From assembly GCF_051148895.1 (NCBI RefSeq), contig NZ_CP154625.1, positions 3,720,001 through 3,784,000 on the forward strand: a stretch of DNA of 64,000 nucleotides, written 5' to 3'. The translations under genes were made by a program, and so were the position numbers. The notes under the pieces are model-generated. The model saw only the letters and a program-made list of their open reading frames with translations. It made no database searches and was not told where the DNA came from. Source of the stretch: Terrisporobacter vanillatitrophus. Lineage in GTDB: Bacteria > Bacillota > Clostridia > Peptostreptococcales > Peptostreptococcaceae. Positions 16,658-26,158 of the stretch are shown here, piece by piece. Position 1 is the first letter of the stretch. Each line of letters starts with the position of its first letter.

Positions 16658-17128
16658 TTATCTCATATTCGGATAACCTATTTGTCTTAAAGCTTCATAA
16701 ACAACTATGGCAACTGAATTTGATAAATTTAAAGATCTTGCCTTTTCTAATTTTAACATAGGTATTCTCATACATGTGTCTTTATTTTCCTTTAATAGAG
16801 TTTCTGGTAATCCCTTTGTTTCTTTTCCAAAAACTAAAAAGCAACCATCCTCAAATTTCATATCTGAATGAGATTGGTTCGTTTTCGTTGTAGAATAAAA
16901 ATACTTTCCTTCAGGGTATTTTTCAAATAATTCTTCTAAACTATCATAGTATCTTATATCAGATATATCCCAATAATCTAATCCACTTCTTTTTAAATAT
17001 TTATCTTCTAATGAAAAACCTAGGGGTCTTATTAAATGTAAAGTTGCACCTGTATTAGCGCAAGTTCTTATTATATTACCTGTATTTTGAGGTATTTCAG
17101 GTTCTACTAATACTACGTTTATTGACAT
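16658..17128 (-). CDS. trmL: tRNA (cytidine/uridine(34)-2'-O)-methyltransferase TrmL
   Basis: 156-residue minimal SPOUT methyltransferase that modifies the wobble base of tRNA-Leu isoacceptors. It begins INVVLVEPEIPQNTGNIIRT, contains LVFGKETKGLPETLL (~105-120) and ends with MRIPMLKLEKARSLNLSNSV, the three SPOUT motifs. Length matches the family. CGGAGGAG precedes the ATG. Confidence 0.95.
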   Translation of the reverse strand: MSINVVLVEPEIPQNTGNIIRTCANTGATLHLIRPLGFSLEDKYLKRSGLDYWDISDIRYYDSLEELFEKYPEGKYFYSTTKTNQSHSDMKFEDGCFLVFGKETKGLPETLLKENKDTCMRIPMLKLEKARSLNLSNSVAIVVYEALRQIGYPNMR

Positions 17129-17247
17129 AACGCTCCTCCGTTTAAATTAACTAATCTATCAATTTTGCTTAATTTTAAGCAACTTCAATATTTTCCTAAA
17201 TACATTATAACAGAAAATGCTTTTAATTAAAGTTGCTTTTTTAAGCA

Positions 17248-18585
17248 TCACTTTCTTAACTCTCTTGTTCCATATACAATAATTCTATCTTGAGGCGGAT
17301 AATAACTTTGACCTATATATTCTGTTTTATTTCCTAATGTACTTTTATACACTCTATAAGTTTGAACTTTGTATCCTTTTCGACCTTCTTGTTCAATAGT
17401 TTTTACACCTAATTCATATTTTTCACTATTTTTCCTAATTATCCTATTATAAAATATATCCGTAGTTTCTGTTATGATTTCAATATCTTTATTATCTTTT
17501 TTATTTCCATAAATAGTACAAACAATCTTATTTCCTATAATCTGATTGTGTATAAAAATAGGACTATCAAATTTATTAGAAAATTTTAAATCTATAGTTC
17601 CACCTGATACAGTAGCATCTCTTCCCATTTCAATATAAGGACTTGGTATAGAATGATTTCTCACATTATTTATTTTCATGCCTGAATATAAAGCTGCATT
17701 ATAAATAGTGCTAGATACTTGGCACATACCTCCTCCTATTCCTTTTTCTTGTTTTCCATTAATTATAACAGGAGCTTCTTTTAAATACTTATTAATATGA
17801 GATTTTTGTATATATGAATTAAAAGAAAATATTTCTCCTTTGTCTAATAATATGTTACTTGTTGCGTTTGCTGCCAACTTAATGTTATTTGATCTATTAT
17901 AATTGTTAACATTAAAATAAGTCTCAAAGCTTCCTAAAGCAGTATTAATCTCACTTAAGTTATTATAAGAATAAAATGGTTTAACTGCTACAGTAGGTAT
18001 AATTTCATCTTCATTATCTAAGTTTTTTATCTTTCTAATTATTGTTTTTTTTAATTCATCTTTATTTAGTTCATGTCCATTTTTTTCTTTAGTTATAACA
18101 ATTTTATCATTTATTATTCTTATAGTTGCATTTGTTGGTTTTATATATATTTTTTTATTCAACTCTTTTAGGTATTTATCTAATTTTTTTTCATCATAAG
18201 TAATGCTATAATCTAACATTACCTTTTTACCCATGGTCAAACTACTTTTAGTTTTTATATTAGCTATAATATCTTTATCTCTACCAATGCTATATGCTTT
18301 CTCAACTACTTCTTTTACATCATAATCTGTTTCTATATCATTTTTTAAAAAAACATATTTTTTGCCATTAAAATTTAGTGAAAAAGAATTATTATCATCA
18401 AGTGTTTTATTTATTTTTTCCATAGCTTCTTCTTTTGTTAAATTAGATAAATCAATATCTCTAACATAAATATTTTTGTGTATTTTTCCTTCAAGTTCAA
18501 TTGCATTACTTAAGACTACATTGCCTAAGAATACAATTAATAATGATAAAAATATTGCAATCTTAAGTCTTTTCAATAGTATCAT
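17248..18585 (-). CDS. VanW-family cell-envelope protein with G5 domain
   Basis: 445 residues. An N-terminal transmembrane or signal segment (~8-27) is followed by a YoaR-like putative peptidoglycan-binding region (~45-200). Next comes the VanW domain (~225-350), with SFNSYIQKSH and GIGGGMCQVSSTIYNAALY, then a C-terminal G5-like domain (~365-440). It is predicted to act outside the membrane on or near peptidoglycan; the biochemical role of VanW domains is not established. Its ATG overlaps the nth stop (ATGA), so the two are co-translated, although a functional link to DNA repair is not obvious. A possible later start at the TTG at 18576 cannot be excluded. Confidence 0.85.
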   Translation of the reverse strand: MILLKRLKIAIFLSLLIVFLGNVVLSNAIELEGKIHKNIYVRDIDLSNLTKEEAMEKINKTLDDNNSFSLNFNGKKYVFLKNDIETDYDVKEVVEKAYSIGRDKDIIANIKTKSSLTMGKKVMLDYSITYDEKKLDKYLKELNKKIYIKPTNATIRIINDKIVITKEKNGHELNKDELKKTIIRKIKNLDNEDEIIPTVAVKPFYSYNNLSEINTALGSFETYFNVNNYNRSNNIKLAANATSNILLDKGEIFSFNSYIQKSHINKYLKEAPVIINGKQEKGIGGGMCQVSSTIYNAALYSGMKINNVRNHSIPSPYIEMGRDATVSGGTIDLKFSNKFDSPIFIHNQIIGNKIVCTIYGNKKDNKDIEIITETTDIFYNRIIRKNSEKYELGVKTIEQEGRKGYKVQTYRVYKSTLGNKTEYIGQSYYPPQDRIIVYGTRELRK

Positions 18586-19208
18586 TCCTTTCCTTGATAA
18601 AAATCACAATTATCTTTTATTGGGCATAACTCACATTGTGGTTTTCTTGCCTTGCACATTCTTCTGCCATGAAATATTAATACATGATGAGAATGAGACC
18701 ACCTATGTTTTGGTATAACATCCATAAGAGCAAACTCAGTTTTTTCTGGAGTTTTTGTATGAACCATACCTATCCTATTTGAAACTCTAAAAACATGTGT
18801 ATCTACTGCTATAGCATCTTTATTAAATGCATTGCTTAATACTACATCTGCTGTTTTTCTTCCCACACCAGGAAGTTTTGTTAGTTCTTCTAAAGTATCT
18901 GGAACTTCACCATTATAATCTCTACATATCATTTCTGATGTAGCCTTAATTTTTTTACTTTTACTTTTGTAAAGACCACAAGTTTTTATCTCTTCCATTA
19001 TTTTCTCTTCTGATAAATTTGCAAAATCCTCTGGCGTATTATACTTCTTAAAAAGTTCCCTTGTTACCATATTAACTCTAACATCAGTACACTGGGCAGA
19101 TAATATAGTAGCTATTAATAATTCAAAAGCTGTAGTATGCTCTAATTCACAATGAGCATCTGGATAAATTGTCTCTAACTTGTCTAATATTTTATTTACA
19201 TCTTTCAT
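18582..19208 (-). CDS. nth: Endonuclease III (base-excision repair glycosylase/lyase)
   Basis: 208 residues, full family length. It removes oxidised pyrimidines and nicks the resulting abasic site. The helix-hairpin-helix LPGVGRKTADVVL (~107-119) carries the catalytic Lys, and AVDTHVFRVSNRI (~131-143) carries the catalytic Asp. The C-terminal cluster CKARKPQCELCPIKDNC has the C-x6-C-x2-C-x5-C spacing that binds [4Fe-4S]. First gene of an nth-vanW pair. Confidence 0.96.
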   Translation of the reverse strand: MKDVNKILDKLETIYPDAHCELEHTTAFELLIATILSAQCTDVRVNMVTRELFKKYNTPEDFANLSEEKIMEEIKTCGLYKSKSKKIKATSEMICRDYNGEVPDTLEELTKLPGVGRKTADVVLSNAFNKDAIAVDTHVFRVSNRIGMVHTKTPEKTEFALMDVIPKHRWSHSHHVLIFHGRRMCKARKPQCELCPIKDNCDFYQGKE

Positions 19209-19305
19209 TTATTTTCCCCCTTATTTTATCTTTTATTTTTATTATCTATCAATTTAGTCAATCTATAACAAAGTAATAATTCTCAATTTTTTGGTTTTTT
19301 GTATT

Positions 19306-19339
19306 AAAAAAGCAAAAACTTATTAAGTTCTTGCTTTTT
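19306..19339 (-). terminator. Terminator after the Lon-like protease gene
   Basis: Minus-strand AAGCAAGAACTT / AAGTTTTTGCTT stem followed by a T run. Confidence 0.85.
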
Positions 19340-19354
19340 ATTATATCAATTTAC

Positions 19355-21586
19355 TTATTCCTTTTTTGATTCTCTTGACTTATTATAAGTATCTAATTTT
19401 TCTTTTACCAATTTTTTAATGTCTTCAAACATTTTATCCATTAAAATTTCTACACTTTCTTCTATTTTGCTCACAGGATAAATTTTAAAACATCCATTTT
19501 TTACTGCTTTTTCCATTTCATCTGAAAGAATTAGATTATTCATATTATCTTTTGGTAAAATCACACCATAAACTTTATCTTCAAATCCTCTTTTTTTACA
19601 TACATTATAAAATCCTTCAATTTTTTCTGTTATTCCACCAACAACTTGTATATCTCCTTTTTGGTTTAAAGAACCTGTAACTGCTATATTTTGTTTTATA
19701 GGTATTTCACTTAAAGAAGATAATAATGCACATAGTTCTGCTAAAGTAGCACTATCACCATCTATACCTCCATAATTTTGCTCAAAACAAATATATGCAT
19801 TTACTGATAAAGGATACTCCTGAGCAAATTCTTCTGTTAAATAACCTTGTAAAATAAGTACCCCTTTATTGTGTATTGGTCCACTCATTTTTACTTCTCT
19901 TTCTATATTTATTATACCTCTATTTCCCATACTAGTAGTTACACTAATTCTTGAGGGTCTTCCAAAGGAATACTCCCCCATACCAAGAACAGACAATCCA
20001 TTTATAACACCAACTCTGCTACCTTCAGTATCAATCATTATCGTATTATCTTCAATAAATTCATCAATCTTATTTTCTATTTTATTTAAACGCTTACGCT
20101 TTTCTAATATGGCTATTTCCACATGTTTCTTTTCCACAAACTCTTTATTTTCTAACGTTGCAAAAATATCAGCTTCTGTTATTATTTCAAGCAATTTATT
20201 AAAGTCTGTTGATAATTTTTTCTTATTTCCTACTAATCGAGTACTATGTTTTATAACACCCTCCACAGCTTCATAAGTAAAATGCTTAAATTTATTTTTT
20301 TCACATTGAAACGCTACAAATTTTGCCATTCCATATTCTGTGACTTGGCTTCTATCCATTTCATTATCAAAATCTACAAATATTTTAAAACACTTACTAA
20401 ATTCACTATCATATCTGTAAAGCGCATCATAAATATAATTACTTCCAATTAATATAATTTTCAAATTTAGTGGTATTTCTTCAGGCTCTATTGATACCTT
20501 TGTCTCCATAGGAATTTTTTGTGACTGTATAGCTCTTTTTAAAAGTTCCCATGATAGTGGATAAGATAAAAGTTGTTGAGCATATAAAACTAAATATCCT
20601 CCATTAGCTTTTTGTAAAGAGCCAGAGAAAATTTTCATGAAATCAGTTTTTATATTACCACTATTATAATCATACTCAACTTTACCAAATAAATTCGACG
20701 GACTTGGATTGGATTCAACAATGATAGGTGCCGTTTCATTATTTTCATTATCTACAAATAAATTTACTGCATATTTTAAGAAAGAATCCTTATTATAATA
20801 CTCCCTAATTTCCTCATCATCTAAGTAAAATAGTTCTAAATTTTTTAGTATATCTTCTCTAACTTTATTAATATAATCTACAATTTTATCATAGTTTTCA
20901 TACTTTTCTTTTAGTTCTTCAATGTGAGGATCCACAACTAATTTTCCAACTTCATCTTCTATTTCAATCATTATAATTTTTATATTTTCCTCAATTTCTC
21001 TTATCTGGTAAACTACCTTTATTGCCATATTTTCTAATTCTTTTTTTATTTTAAAAAACTCTTCTGAAGATACTTCTTCTTCAAAATTTTCATTTAAAGG
21101 AACAAATACCATTCCTACTTTACTACTTTTGAGCTTAAATCCTTTTTCTTCTCCATAAGTTTTTATCTTTTTTATCAAATCTTCCTTTTGCATTTCGTAT
21201 TGTTCCAATAATGTATTTTTATTTACCTCGTATTCTTCACTATCAAATGCTTCTTTTATTTCTTCAAACAACTTATCTATCATTTCTTCTATATCATCTT
21301 TAAATATTTTCCCCATGCCTCTTTCTAAACTTATTACAATAGGCTCCCTTGGATTATCGAAATTATATACATAACACCAATCCTTATGATTATTTTTATC
21401 CCTAGAATATTCGTCTAATATTTTCATGGTATAAGTGCTTTTTCCTGTTCCAGGGTCACCTGCTATATATATGTTATATGCAGGATTATCTATTTTCAAA
21501 CCCAACTCCATAGCTGTTACTGCTCTGTCCTGACCTAAAAAATCTTTTAAAGGTTCTATTTCTGATGTATTATTAAATTTTTGCAT
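19355..21586 (-). CDS. Lon-like ATP-dependent protease (AAA family, S16)
   Basis: 743 residues. The N-terminal part begins FLGQDRAVTAMELGLKIDNPAYNIYIAG and carries Walker A GDPGTGKST (~43-51). A charged helical insertion (~95-250) follows. The C-terminal S16 protease has the serine in GGIDGDSATLAEL (Ser ~612) and the lysine in GGITEKIEG (Lys ~655), the expected Ser-Lys dyad. It differs from classical LonA by lacking the long N-terminal substrate domain and by having the ATPase at the very N-terminus. This type is widespread in clostridia and often called LonB-like; I leave the symbol blank. AAGGGGA precedes the ATG. Confidence 0.9.
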   Translation of the reverse strand: MQKFNNTSEIEPLKDFLGQDRAVTAMELGLKIDNPAYNIYIAGDPGTGKSTYTMKILDEYSRDKNNHKDWCYVYNFDNPREPIVISLERGMGKIFKDDIEEMIDKLFEEIKEAFDSEEYEVNKNTLLEQYEMQKEDLIKKIKTYGEEKGFKLKSSKVGMVFVPLNENFEEEVSSEEFFKIKKELENMAIKVVYQIREIEENIKIIMIEIEDEVGKLVVDPHIEELKEKYENYDKIVDYINKVREDILKNLELFYLDDEEIREYYNKDSFLKYAVNLFVDNENNETAPIIVESNPSPSNLFGKVEYDYNSGNIKTDFMKIFSGSLQKANGGYLVLYAQQLLSYPLSWELLKRAIQSQKIPMETKVSIEPEEIPLNLKIILIGSNYIYDALYRYDSEFSKCFKIFVDFDNEMDRSQVTEYGMAKFVAFQCEKNKFKHFTYEAVEGVIKHSTRLVGNKKKLSTDFNKLLEIITEADIFATLENKEFVEKKHVEIAILEKRKRLNKIENKIDEFIEDNTIMIDTEGSRVGVINGLSVLGMGEYSFGRPSRISVTTSMGNRGIINIEREVKMSGPIHNKGVLILQGYLTEEFAQEYPLSVNAYICFEQNYGGIDGDSATLAELCALLSSLSEIPIKQNIAVTGSLNQKGDIQVVGGITEKIEGFYNVCKKRGFEDKVYGVILPKDNMNNLILSDEMEKAVKNGCFKIYPVSKIEESVEILMDKMFEDIKKLVKEKLDTYNKSRESKKE

Positions 21587-21694
21587 ATTATTCCCCTTTC
21601 CATCCCCTATTTATATGAACTAAGATTATACTCTCTTATAAACTTAATAAATTATATGTATTAGTCCTCTTTAATTTGACTTAATAATTTTCTA

Positions 21695-21733
21695 AAAATA
21701 AAAAGCCTATGATTTATCACTTCATAGACTTTT
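21695..21733 (-). terminator. Terminator overlapping the end of queG
   Basis: Minus-strand AAAGTCTATGA / TCATAGGCTTT stem followed by TTTATTTT. The 5' arm includes the last queG codons. Confidence 0.75.
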
Positions 21734-22622
21734 CTTTCAATATATCCATATTTCTTTTTATAATATTTCTTCCTCTCCAGCTAAATGCCCTATCCTTATA
21801 TCTTCGCTTAAATTCTTTATTTGATATTTTATTAACTTCTTCTTCATTTAAACTCGTTATCAAATTAACGGTAAATTCTTCAATATTACTTTCGCATATA
21901 TCTTTATTATGAGGGCAAACTTGTTGACATATATCACATCCAAATATTGATTTATTTTTTTTCATTTTTGCCACTTCTGCTAAGGTAAGCTCCTCTTTCT
22001 TTTGAGTTATAAATGAAACACATTTTTTAGGATCCATTTTGTAATTTCCCCCTAGAGCATTTCCCGGACAATATTCTACACACTTATTACACTTTTTACA
22101 TGTTTTATTTGTAGGTTTATCAGGTTCAAGGTCATAATTATTTACTATATATCCAATAAACACGTAAGAACCATATTTATCTGTAATAATATTATTATTA
22201 ATTCCATAATAGCCAATACCTGCTAAATAGGCTAAATACCTATCTACTAAAGGTCCATTATCCGCAAAAATTTTATAATTAAAACTTTCATCTATTTTTT
22301 TTATTTCATGGCATATATTATCTAGTTTCTCTTTTATTACTAAATGATAATCTAGTCCATAGCAATATTTCGATATGTTTGATTCCTGATTTTGTTCTAT
22401 ATAATAAGGAAATGCACATACTATAATAGACGATGCATCCTCCATAATTAATTTTGGATTTATTCTTTTTTCTATATCAGGTTCTTCCATACCTGTTACA
22501 AGATTTGCATTAACTTTTGCTTCTAATGTTTTTCTTAATTCATAATAGGGACCTATAGGTGCAACTCCCACAACATCTAGTCCTTTATTATGAAAAATTT
22601 TTTTAATTTCATCTTTATTCAT
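21717..22622 (-). CDS. queG: Epoxyqueuosine reductase-type iron-sulfur protein
   Basis: 301 residues. QueG reduces epoxyqueuosine to queuosine in tRNA using cobalamin and two [4Fe-4S] clusters. Cluster motifs are CKKCNKCVEYC (Cys 175, 178, 181, 185), Cys 201 and CDICQQVCPHN (Cys 229, 232, 236). The region ADNGPLVDR (~120-128) contains the expected catalytic Asp. It is about 80 residues shorter than Bacillus QueG, lacking the C-terminal HEAT-like repeats, as do many clostridial versions. That leaves some room for a QueG-like protein with another substrate. It is divergent from rusA. Confidence 0.82.
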   Translation of the reverse strand: MNKDEIKKIFHNKGLDVVGVAPIGPYYELRKTLEAKVNANLVTGMEEPDIEKRINPKLIMEDASSIIVCAFPYYIEQNQESNISKYCYGLDYHLVIKEKLDNICHEIKKIDESFNYKIFADNGPLVDRYLAYLAGIGYYGINNNIITDKYGSYVFIGYIVNNYDLEPDKPTNKTCKKCNKCVEYCPGNALGGNYKMDPKKCVSFITQKKEELTLAEVAKMKKNKSIFGCDICQQVCPHNKDICESNIEEFTVNLITSLNEEEVNKISNKEFKRRYKDRAFSWRGRNIIKRNMDILKEKSMK

Positions 22623-22685
22623 AAAATATCCTTTCTTTAAATCCTCTTTAGTTTTATAATAAACTAATGATAAGGAAGTGATAAT

Positions 22686-23090
22686 TTGATTAAACTAACA
22701 ATCCCAGGAAGACCTATTAGTAAGTCTAATTTTAAACTGCATAACGTTCATGGTCAAGCTTGGATGCCATCAAAGGGGAAATATTCTAAATACGTAGCTT
22801 ATGAAAATATGATAGCTGGATACATAAACACACAATATGAAGGTGAAGTTATAGAAGAAGACTTAATAACGGTTATGAAATTATACTTCCCCAATAAAAT
22901 AATGGGGGATTTACATAACTATCCAAAAAGTATTTGTGATGGAATAGAAAAAAGCGGTATTATAAAAAATGACAAACAATTAAAGCCTGTTTTATTATTT
23001 GATTATATTGATAAAGAAAATCCAAGAGTTGAAATTGAACTTTATCCAGTTTCAAAGTATAATGTTACATACAACATTATTTCAAAATAA
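22686..23090 (+). CDS. RusA-family Holliday junction resolvase
   Basis: 134 residues. RusA nucleases cut four-way DNA junctions as dimers. The family core is visible: start KLTIPGRPISKSNFK and the acidic block GDLHNYPKSICDGIEKSGIIKNDKQL-type region at ~78-103, with Asp residues at ~79 and ~88 and a closing N-D pair near ~99-100. The start is TTG with AAGGAAGTG about 6 bases upstream. No phage gene surrounds it; it sits between queG and a glutaminase gene, so this appears to be a resident chromosomal copy. Confidence 0.75.
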   Translation: MIKLTIPGRPISKSNFKLHNVHGQAWMPSKGKYSKYVAYENMIAGYINTQYEGEVIEEDLITVMKLYFPNKIMGDLHNYPKSICDGIEKSGIIKNDKQLKPVLLFDYIDKENPRVEIELYPVSKYNVTYNIISK

Positions 23091-23184
23091 TTTGTTTTAT
23101 AACGAAATGATTAAATTTAATATTATTTTATATTTTTTAAAGATAATTTTTTATTAAAATATGAATATATGGAGGACTCTTAAT

Positions 23185-24102
23185 ATGCAAAATATATTGA
23201 ATGATATAATTCTATCAAATAAAAAGTGTACAGATAACGGAAAAGTTGCTAGTTATATTCCCGAATTAAAAAATGCAAATAGGAATGATTTGGGCATATG
23301 TGTAATAGATAAAGATAATAACATTTACTGTGCTGGTGATTATAATAAAAAATTTACTATCCAAAGTATATCAAAACCTATAATCTTAGCTATGGCTTTA
23401 ATGGATAATGAGTGGAACTATGTTTTTTCTAAGGTAGGTATGGAACCAAGTGGAGACCCTTTTAACTCTATAATGAAGTTAGAAACTAACGATACTAAAA
23501 AACCTTGCAATCCAATGATAAATGCTGGAGCAATAGTAACTACTTCTCTAATTAAAGGAAAAAATCTACAAGAAAAAGAAGAACGTATGTTATCATTCTT
23601 CAGAAAACTTGCTAAAAATGACTCTATTGAAATAAATAAATCAGTTTATAAATCTGAAAAATTAACTGGCGATAGAAATAGAGCCATGGGTTATTTATTA
23701 AAAAATGATGGATTTATAGAAGGAGATGTGGAAGAAACACTTGATTTATACTTTAAACAATGTTCTGTTGAAGTTGATGCAGTTGATTTAGCTAGAATTG
23801 GTTTACTATTCTCAAACTATGGTATCGATATAGAAACTGGTGAACGTATAATAAGTGAAAATATATCTAGAATGGTAAAAACATTTATGGTTACTTGCGG
23901 AATGTACGATGCTTCCGGCGAGTTTGCTCTTAGAGTCGGAATTCCAGCCAAATCTGGTGTAGGGGGAGGAATAATGGCATCTGTTCCAAGAAAAATGGGT
24001 ATAGGTGTATTTGGACCTGCATTAGACAATAAAGGAAATAGTATTGGTGGATTAAACGTACTTGAAGATTTATCAAAAAAATTAGAATTAAATATTTTCT
24101 AA
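23185..24102 (+). CDS. glsA: Glutaminase A
   Basis: 305 residues. Converts glutamine to glutamate plus ammonia. It belongs to the serine-dependent beta-lactamase-like glutaminase family. Ser-x-x-Lys in IQSISKPIILAMAL (~44-57), NAGAIVTT (~108-115) and the C-terminal GVGGGIMASVPRKMGIGVFGP (~260-280) are signature blocks. I place the start at 23185 because GGAGG lies 9 bases before it; the in-frame ATG at 23161 has no ribosome site. It has its own terminator, so it is probably monocistronic. Confidence 0.95.
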   Translation: MQNILNDIILSNKKCTDNGKVASYIPELKNANRNDLGICVIDKDNNIYCAGDYNKKFTIQSISKPIILAMALMDNEWNYVFSKVGMEPSGDPFNSIMKLETNDTKKPCNPMINAGAIVTTSLIKGKNLQEKEERMLSFFRKLAKNDSIEINKSVYKSEKLTGDRNRAMGYLLKNDGFIEGDVEETLDLYFKQCSVEVDAVDLARIGLLFSNYGIDIETGERIISENISRMVKTFMVTCGMYDASGEFALRVGIPAKSGVGGGIMASVPRKMGIGVFGPALDNKGNSIGGLNVLEDLSKKLELNIF

Positions 24103-24104
24103 AA

Positions 24105-24145
24105 AAAAGCAGCTAAAACATCTAAGATGTAATTGCTGCTTTTTA
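24105..24145 (+). terminator. Terminator after glsA
   Basis: AAAAGCAGC / GCTGCTTTTT stem with a loop that itself contains CATCTAAGATG; A and T runs on both sides make it usable for the convergent aldo/keto reductase gene too. Confidence 0.8.
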
Positions 24146-24147
24146 AT

Positions 24148-25152
24148 CTATCTATTTTCTAATTTCTCACATACATTTTTAAGCATACTTCTAATTGGTA
24201 AATTATAAGGACATTTTTCTTCACAAATACCACATTCTATACATTTACTAGCCTTAGCATCATCTAGTGATTCATATCTTTCTAATGCCCATTCTTTCAG
24301 ATTATATCTTGTATAGTATCCTTCCAACAAAAAGTTTTGTGGTATATTTATGTTTTTAGGACATGGAAGACAATATTCACATCTTCTGCAGAAATTTCCA
24401 CTTAAATCTTTTCTGATTTTTTCAATCTTTAATTCATCTTCATAAGTTAGCTCTTTATTGTTTATTACAGAAACATTTTCATTTACTTGTTCAATTGTAT
24501 TCATTCCTGGAATAGCCACATCAATATATTCTTTTGATAATATATATTTTATAGCCAGAGGACCATCATCTATAGCTCCCCCAGCTAGAGGTTTCATGGT
24601 AATCGTTCCTATTCCCTTTTCATAAGCTTTTCTAAAAACTTCATCTGCTTGATCTTCAACAATATTGTATGGAAATTGTATAGTGGCAAATTTTCCATCT
24701 TCCACAGCTTTTGATATGGTTTCCAAGCTATGACTAGTTATTCCTATATGTCTTATTTTACCTTCTTCTTTTGCTTCTAATAAAGCTCTATATGCTTTCC
24801 CATCATTAAAAATAGTATTGTATTCTTCTATTTTAAGGTTATGTATTTGGTACAAATCAATATAATCAGTTTTTAGATTTTTTAAACTTATATCTATATC
24901 TCTTTTCATATCCTCATAATTTCTAGACATACTTTTAGTTGCAATATAAAACTTTTCTCTTCTACCTTCAATTGCATTTCCAATATACTCTTCACTTACA
25001 GTATATCCTCTTGCTGTATCTATAAAATTAATACCTTGATTTATTAATTCTTCAATAACTTTACTTGTTTCTTCTTGAGTAATTCTCTGTATAGGTATTC
25101 CCCCAAATCCAACTTCTTTGATTATCATATTTGTATTTCCAAGACTTCTCAA
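24148..25152 (-). CDS. Aldo/keto reductase with C-terminal 2x[4Fe-4S] ferredoxin domain
   Basis: 334 residues. The N-terminal (beta/alpha)8 aldo/keto reductase domain (~1-255) has the expected Asp, Tyr, Lys and His in NFIDTARGYTVSEEYIG (~37-53), ATKSM (~72-76) and DLYQIHNL (~98-105). The C-terminal tail has CRRCEYCLPCP (~258-268) and CIECGICEEKCP (~305-316), two ferredoxin-type cluster motifs. This fusion is common in clostridia and suggests ferredoxin-coupled rather than plain NADPH reduction. The start is TTG (GGAGG 8 bases upstream). It lies 137 bases downstream of the HTH regulator on the same strand but is separated from it by a terminator. The substrate is unknown. Confidence 0.88.
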   Translation of the reverse strand: MRSLGNTNMIIKEVGFGGIPIQRITQEETSKVIEELINQGINFIDTARGYTVSEEYIGNAIEGRREKFYIATKSMSRNYEDMKRDIDISLKNLKTDYIDLYQIHNLKIEEYNTIFNDGKAYRALLEAKEEGKIRHIGITSHSLETISKAVEDGKFATIQFPYNIVEDQADEVFRKAYEKGIGTITMKPLAGGAIDDGPLAIKYILSKEYIDVAIPGMNTIEQVNENVSVINNKELTYEDELKIEKIRKDLSGNFCRRCEYCLPCPKNINIPQNFLLEGYYTRYNLKEWALERYESLDDAKASKCIECGICEEKCPYNLPIRSMLKNVCEKLENR

Positions 25153-25249
25153 CTATCCAACCTCCTTATTATGTATAGTATAATACTATATTATTTTCAT
25201 ATAACATGTCACTATTCTTGATATGTTCTTGAATGTCATTTTTTTAACA

Positions 25250-25280
25250 AAAAAGTATCAATATGAAATTGATACTTTTT
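25250..25280 (-). terminator. Terminator after the HTH regulator
   Basis: AAAAAGTATCAAT / ATTGATACTTTTT hairpin, usable in either direction. Confidence 0.8.
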
Positions 25281-25289
25281 ATAGTCTAC

Positions 25290-25844
25290 TTATTTAATTT
25301 GTGAAGGAATTGCAAACATTACTACATCATGTTTCTTTTCATTTTCTCTATTATTATCTCTTTTTGCAATTATTTCATTAACTTTAACTTTGAATGCACT
25401 TCTTAGTTCAGACACTTCTTCTTCTGTTAATAATACATTGTCATATTCTAAAATGCTGTCCCCATTTAAAGCTCCCGCTTCAGCTGCATCATAGAACGAT
25501 TCTATCGTATCTTCAAAATCTGATATAGATACAAAATCTGTATCTATTTCTTGCTCTAAAGTATAATCTATTATTTTTCTACTAATAACTATATTATTTG
25601 CAGTTGGATAGTAATATTTTTCTACAATACCTGACTTAATCTTTTCTTCAACTAATTCTAAAATCCCCACATTATAAAGTGTTTTGATATGATAGTTAAT
25701 TTTTGCATGTGGCTCATCTAATATTTCTGATAACTGTTTTGCTGATAGAGGTTCCTTATCAAACGTTTTCAAAATATCTACCCTACGAGGATGAGCAATT
25801 GCTTTTATACAATCTAAATCTCTCAATACTAATACATCTTTCAT
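25290..25844 (-). CDS. Winged-helix transcriptional regulator (ArsR-like HTH_20)
   Basis: 184 residues. The N-terminal winged helix (~10-75) has AIAHPRRVDILKTFDKEPLS, AKQLSEILDEPHAKINYHIKTLYN and a beta wing with VEEKIKSGIVEKYYYPT. The C-terminal ~100 residues are acidic and helical, of unknown ligand. No metal-binding CxC motif is evident. The ATG at 25844 is chosen because GGGGTGG lies 5-6 bases upstream; an in-frame GTG at 25853 is part of that ribosome site. It has a perfect consensus promoter and probably regulates itself or the reductase downstream. Confidence 0.8.
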   Translation of the reverse strand: MKDVLVLRDLDCIKAIAHPRRVDILKTFDKEPLSAKQLSEILDEPHAKINYHIKTLYNVGILELVEEKIKSGIVEKYYYPTANNIVISRKIIDYTLEQEIDTDFVSISDFEDTIESFYDAAEAGALNGDSILEYDNVLLTEEEVSELRSAFKVKVNEIIAKRDNNRENEKKHDVVMFAIPSQIK

Positions 25845-25883
25845 ATATTCCACCCCTAAAATATTTTTATTTAATATAATCCC

Positions 25884-25912
25884 ATTATATATTAAGTGTA
25901 TATAATTGTCAA
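25884..25912 (-). promoter_or_regulatory. Perfect sigma-A promoter of the HTH regulator
   Basis: Minus-strand TTGACA (25912-25907), 17-base spacer, TATAAT (25889-25884): exact match to the consensus at both hexamers. Confidence 0.85.
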
Positions 25913-26130
25913 AAGATTATACATATTTAAACTTATTTTTTTATTTTTTTTATATTTTTTTATCTTACCTTTTATTTTTATATAAAATCACATGATTTTT
26001 GTCATAATAGCACTTATTTTTTGTTATATTAATATATAAATTAATAATTGAATATAAAGTTTATGTACACTATTTTTATTATATAATAATTTATTATAAT
26101 ATTTTAAAACATATAATTAATAAAATTCAA
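25913..26130. other. Non-coding AT-rich spacer
   Basis: Between the regulator promoter and the nucleoside kinase terminator, almost entirely A and T. No ORF, repeat or hairpin stands out. Confidence 0.5.
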
Positions 26131-26131
26131 C

Positions 26132-26158
26132 AAAAAAACGAACTATAAAGTTCGTTTT
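26132..26158 (-). terminator. Terminator after the nucleoside kinase gene
   Basis: Minus-strand AAAACGAACTTTATAGTTCGTTTTTTT: stem AACGAACT/AGTTCGTT followed by T run, overlapping the last codon. Confidence 0.8.

Noticed and set aside
17171..17240. AAGCAACTT and AAGTTGCTT arms between trmL and vanW
   Set aside because: The long loop and the T run on the wrong strand make it a poor terminator for vanW, and it is too long for an operator.
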